Below are positions 6,251 to 6,512 of a stretch of 6,512 bases of DNA, one piece after another. The DNA comes from Firmicutes bacterium UBA2116. Its GTDB lineage: Bacteria > Bacillota > Clostridia > Tissierellales > Sedimentibacteraceae. The notes under the pieces are model-generated. The model made no database searches, had not been told where the DNA came from, and saw nothing but the letters and a program-made list of their open reading frames with translations. The translations under genes were made by a program, and so were the position numbers. Location of the stretch: NCBI GenBank assembly GCA_002331025.1, contig DCYG01000038.1, forward strand, positions 1-6,512. The letters are read 5' to 3'. How positions within the stretch are numbered: position 1 is the stretch's first letter; each line of letters starts with the position of its first letter.

Positions 6251-6403
6251 ATGGCAGACAATAAAATGAAAAGTACAAAAAACAATAAAAAAGAAGATGG
6301 AAAATTTCGCTCAAAACATATTAAGCACAATCCGCAACAAGAAAGTGCGAGAGCAGTGTTTGGATTAAGGGATGAAAATTATCAGAATAAAATTGATAAG
6401 TAA
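6251..6403 (+). CDS. Small Lys/His-rich protein, probably CPC_1213 family
   Basis: This gene encodes 50 residues. It starts at an ATG with AGGGAG (6239-6244), 6 nt upstream, and ends at TAA 6401-6403. The product is hydrophilic and very basic in its N-terminal half (MADNKMKSTKNNKK), followed by a compact conserved-looking core, KHIKHNPQQESARAVFGLR (about 22-40), and a short polar tail. It has no signal peptide, membrane segment or cysteine. The core resembles small clostridial proteins annotated as CPC_1213 family, recalled from memory and not searched; their function is unknown to me. The charge would suit nucleic-acid or spore-core association, but that is inference. It stands alone behind a 220-bp AT-rich gap and is followed at once by a hairpin and a dispersed repeat. 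Confidence 0.75.
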   Translation: MADNKMKSTKNNKKEDGKFRSKHIKHNPQQESARAVFGLRDENYQNKIDK

Positions 6404-6409
6404 ATCAAG

Positions 6410-6431
6410 GAACGGCAGTAATCTGCCGTTC
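6410..6431 (+). terminator. Hairpin after the small protein gene, lacking a T tract
   Basis: GAACGGCAG (6410-6418) and CTGCCGTTC (6423-6431) form a perfect 9-bp GC-rich stem with a TAAT loop, 6 bp after the stop. The position is right for an intrinsic terminator. Instead of a T run, however, the repeat AGGCTGCTG starts directly at 6432, so termination strength is doubtful. Confidence 0.5.
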
Positions 6432-6512
6432 AGGCTGCTGAAAAAGCCCCCCTGCGTCGTTGCCGTTCAGTCGGTCAATCCTCACGTATGTCTAATACGC
6501 TGCGGTTGCCCG
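6432..6512 (+). repeat. Left part of a dispersed palindromic (MITE-like) repeat, cut by the window edge
   Basis: The element begins AGGCTGCTGAAAAAGC and continues as GC-rich non-coding DNA to the edge. It has an internal small palindrome, CGTAT-GTCTA-ATACG (6485-6499), which would be near the centre of the full element. Its outer end is the inverted partner of bases 28-43, and its last bases (CCCG) equal the first bases of the window. The two pieces therefore describe one element of about 120 bp, present here as two same-orientation parts. No transposase is encoded. Confidence 0.7.

Noticed and set aside
1..6512. CRISPR array, tRNA, rRNA, or defence or phage island
   Set aside because: No regularly spaced repeats, no tRNA-like cloverleaf and no rRNA sequence were noticed, and no integrase, nuclease or structural phage gene is encoded.
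1..6512. The window as a complete small circle, since its ends join into one repeat
   Set aside because: Gene content is chromosomal housekeeping and sporulation with no replication gene, and the overlap is only 4 bases. Two direct repeat copies or a contig break are simpler.

Overview
The window looks like chromosomal DNA of an anaerobic, endospore-forming, low-GC Firmicute of the class Clostridia. The evidence is AT-rich coding with strong AGGAGG-type ribosome binding sites, a class III (Firmicute-type) fructose-1,6-bisphosphatase, the sporulation membrane pair ytrH-ytrI, and a small Lys/His-rich protein of a kind known from clostridia. I cannot name the genus with confidence. All genes are on the + strand.

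Layout. Bases 1-43 are the tail of a GC-rich dispersed palindromic repeat. It is followed at once by a small nitroreductase-family flavoprotein (72-587). Between this and the next gene is an open reading frame with no usable start (578-733). It looks like the 3' end of a gene whose front is missing. Next is a fused MEMO-like plus AMMECR1 protein (739-2124, TTG start) of the AmmeMemoRadiSam group. An SDR-family dehydrogenase (2212-2979) follows with its own promoter and a clear intrinsic terminator. Then come class III fbp (3153-5147) behind an extended -10 promoter, ytrH (5204-5542) and ytrI (5530-6030, overlapping), and an AT-rich gap. A 50-residue basic protein (6251-6403) is followed by a compact hairpin, and the head of a second repeat copy runs off the right edge (6432-6512).

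The genes do not form one pathway. fbp is the gluconeogenic phosphatase. ytrH and ytrI form a sporulation unit. The AmmeMemo protein belongs to a conserved system without an agreed function. Nitroreductase and SDR are generic redox enzymes.

Three points deserve most attention. (1) The two window ends match the two halves of one ~120-bp element with imperfect terminal inverted repeats, in the same orientation, so the window lies between two direct copies or is a contig broken inside a repeat. (2) A perfect 14-bp inverted repeat between fbp and ytrH has the ytrH start codon in its right arm. A sigma-E-like promoter lies so that its transcript would lack the left arm, suggesting a structure that silences ytrH on fbp read-through but not on sporulation mRNA. 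(3) The gene remnant in front of the AmmeMemo gene marks a likely rearrangement joint.
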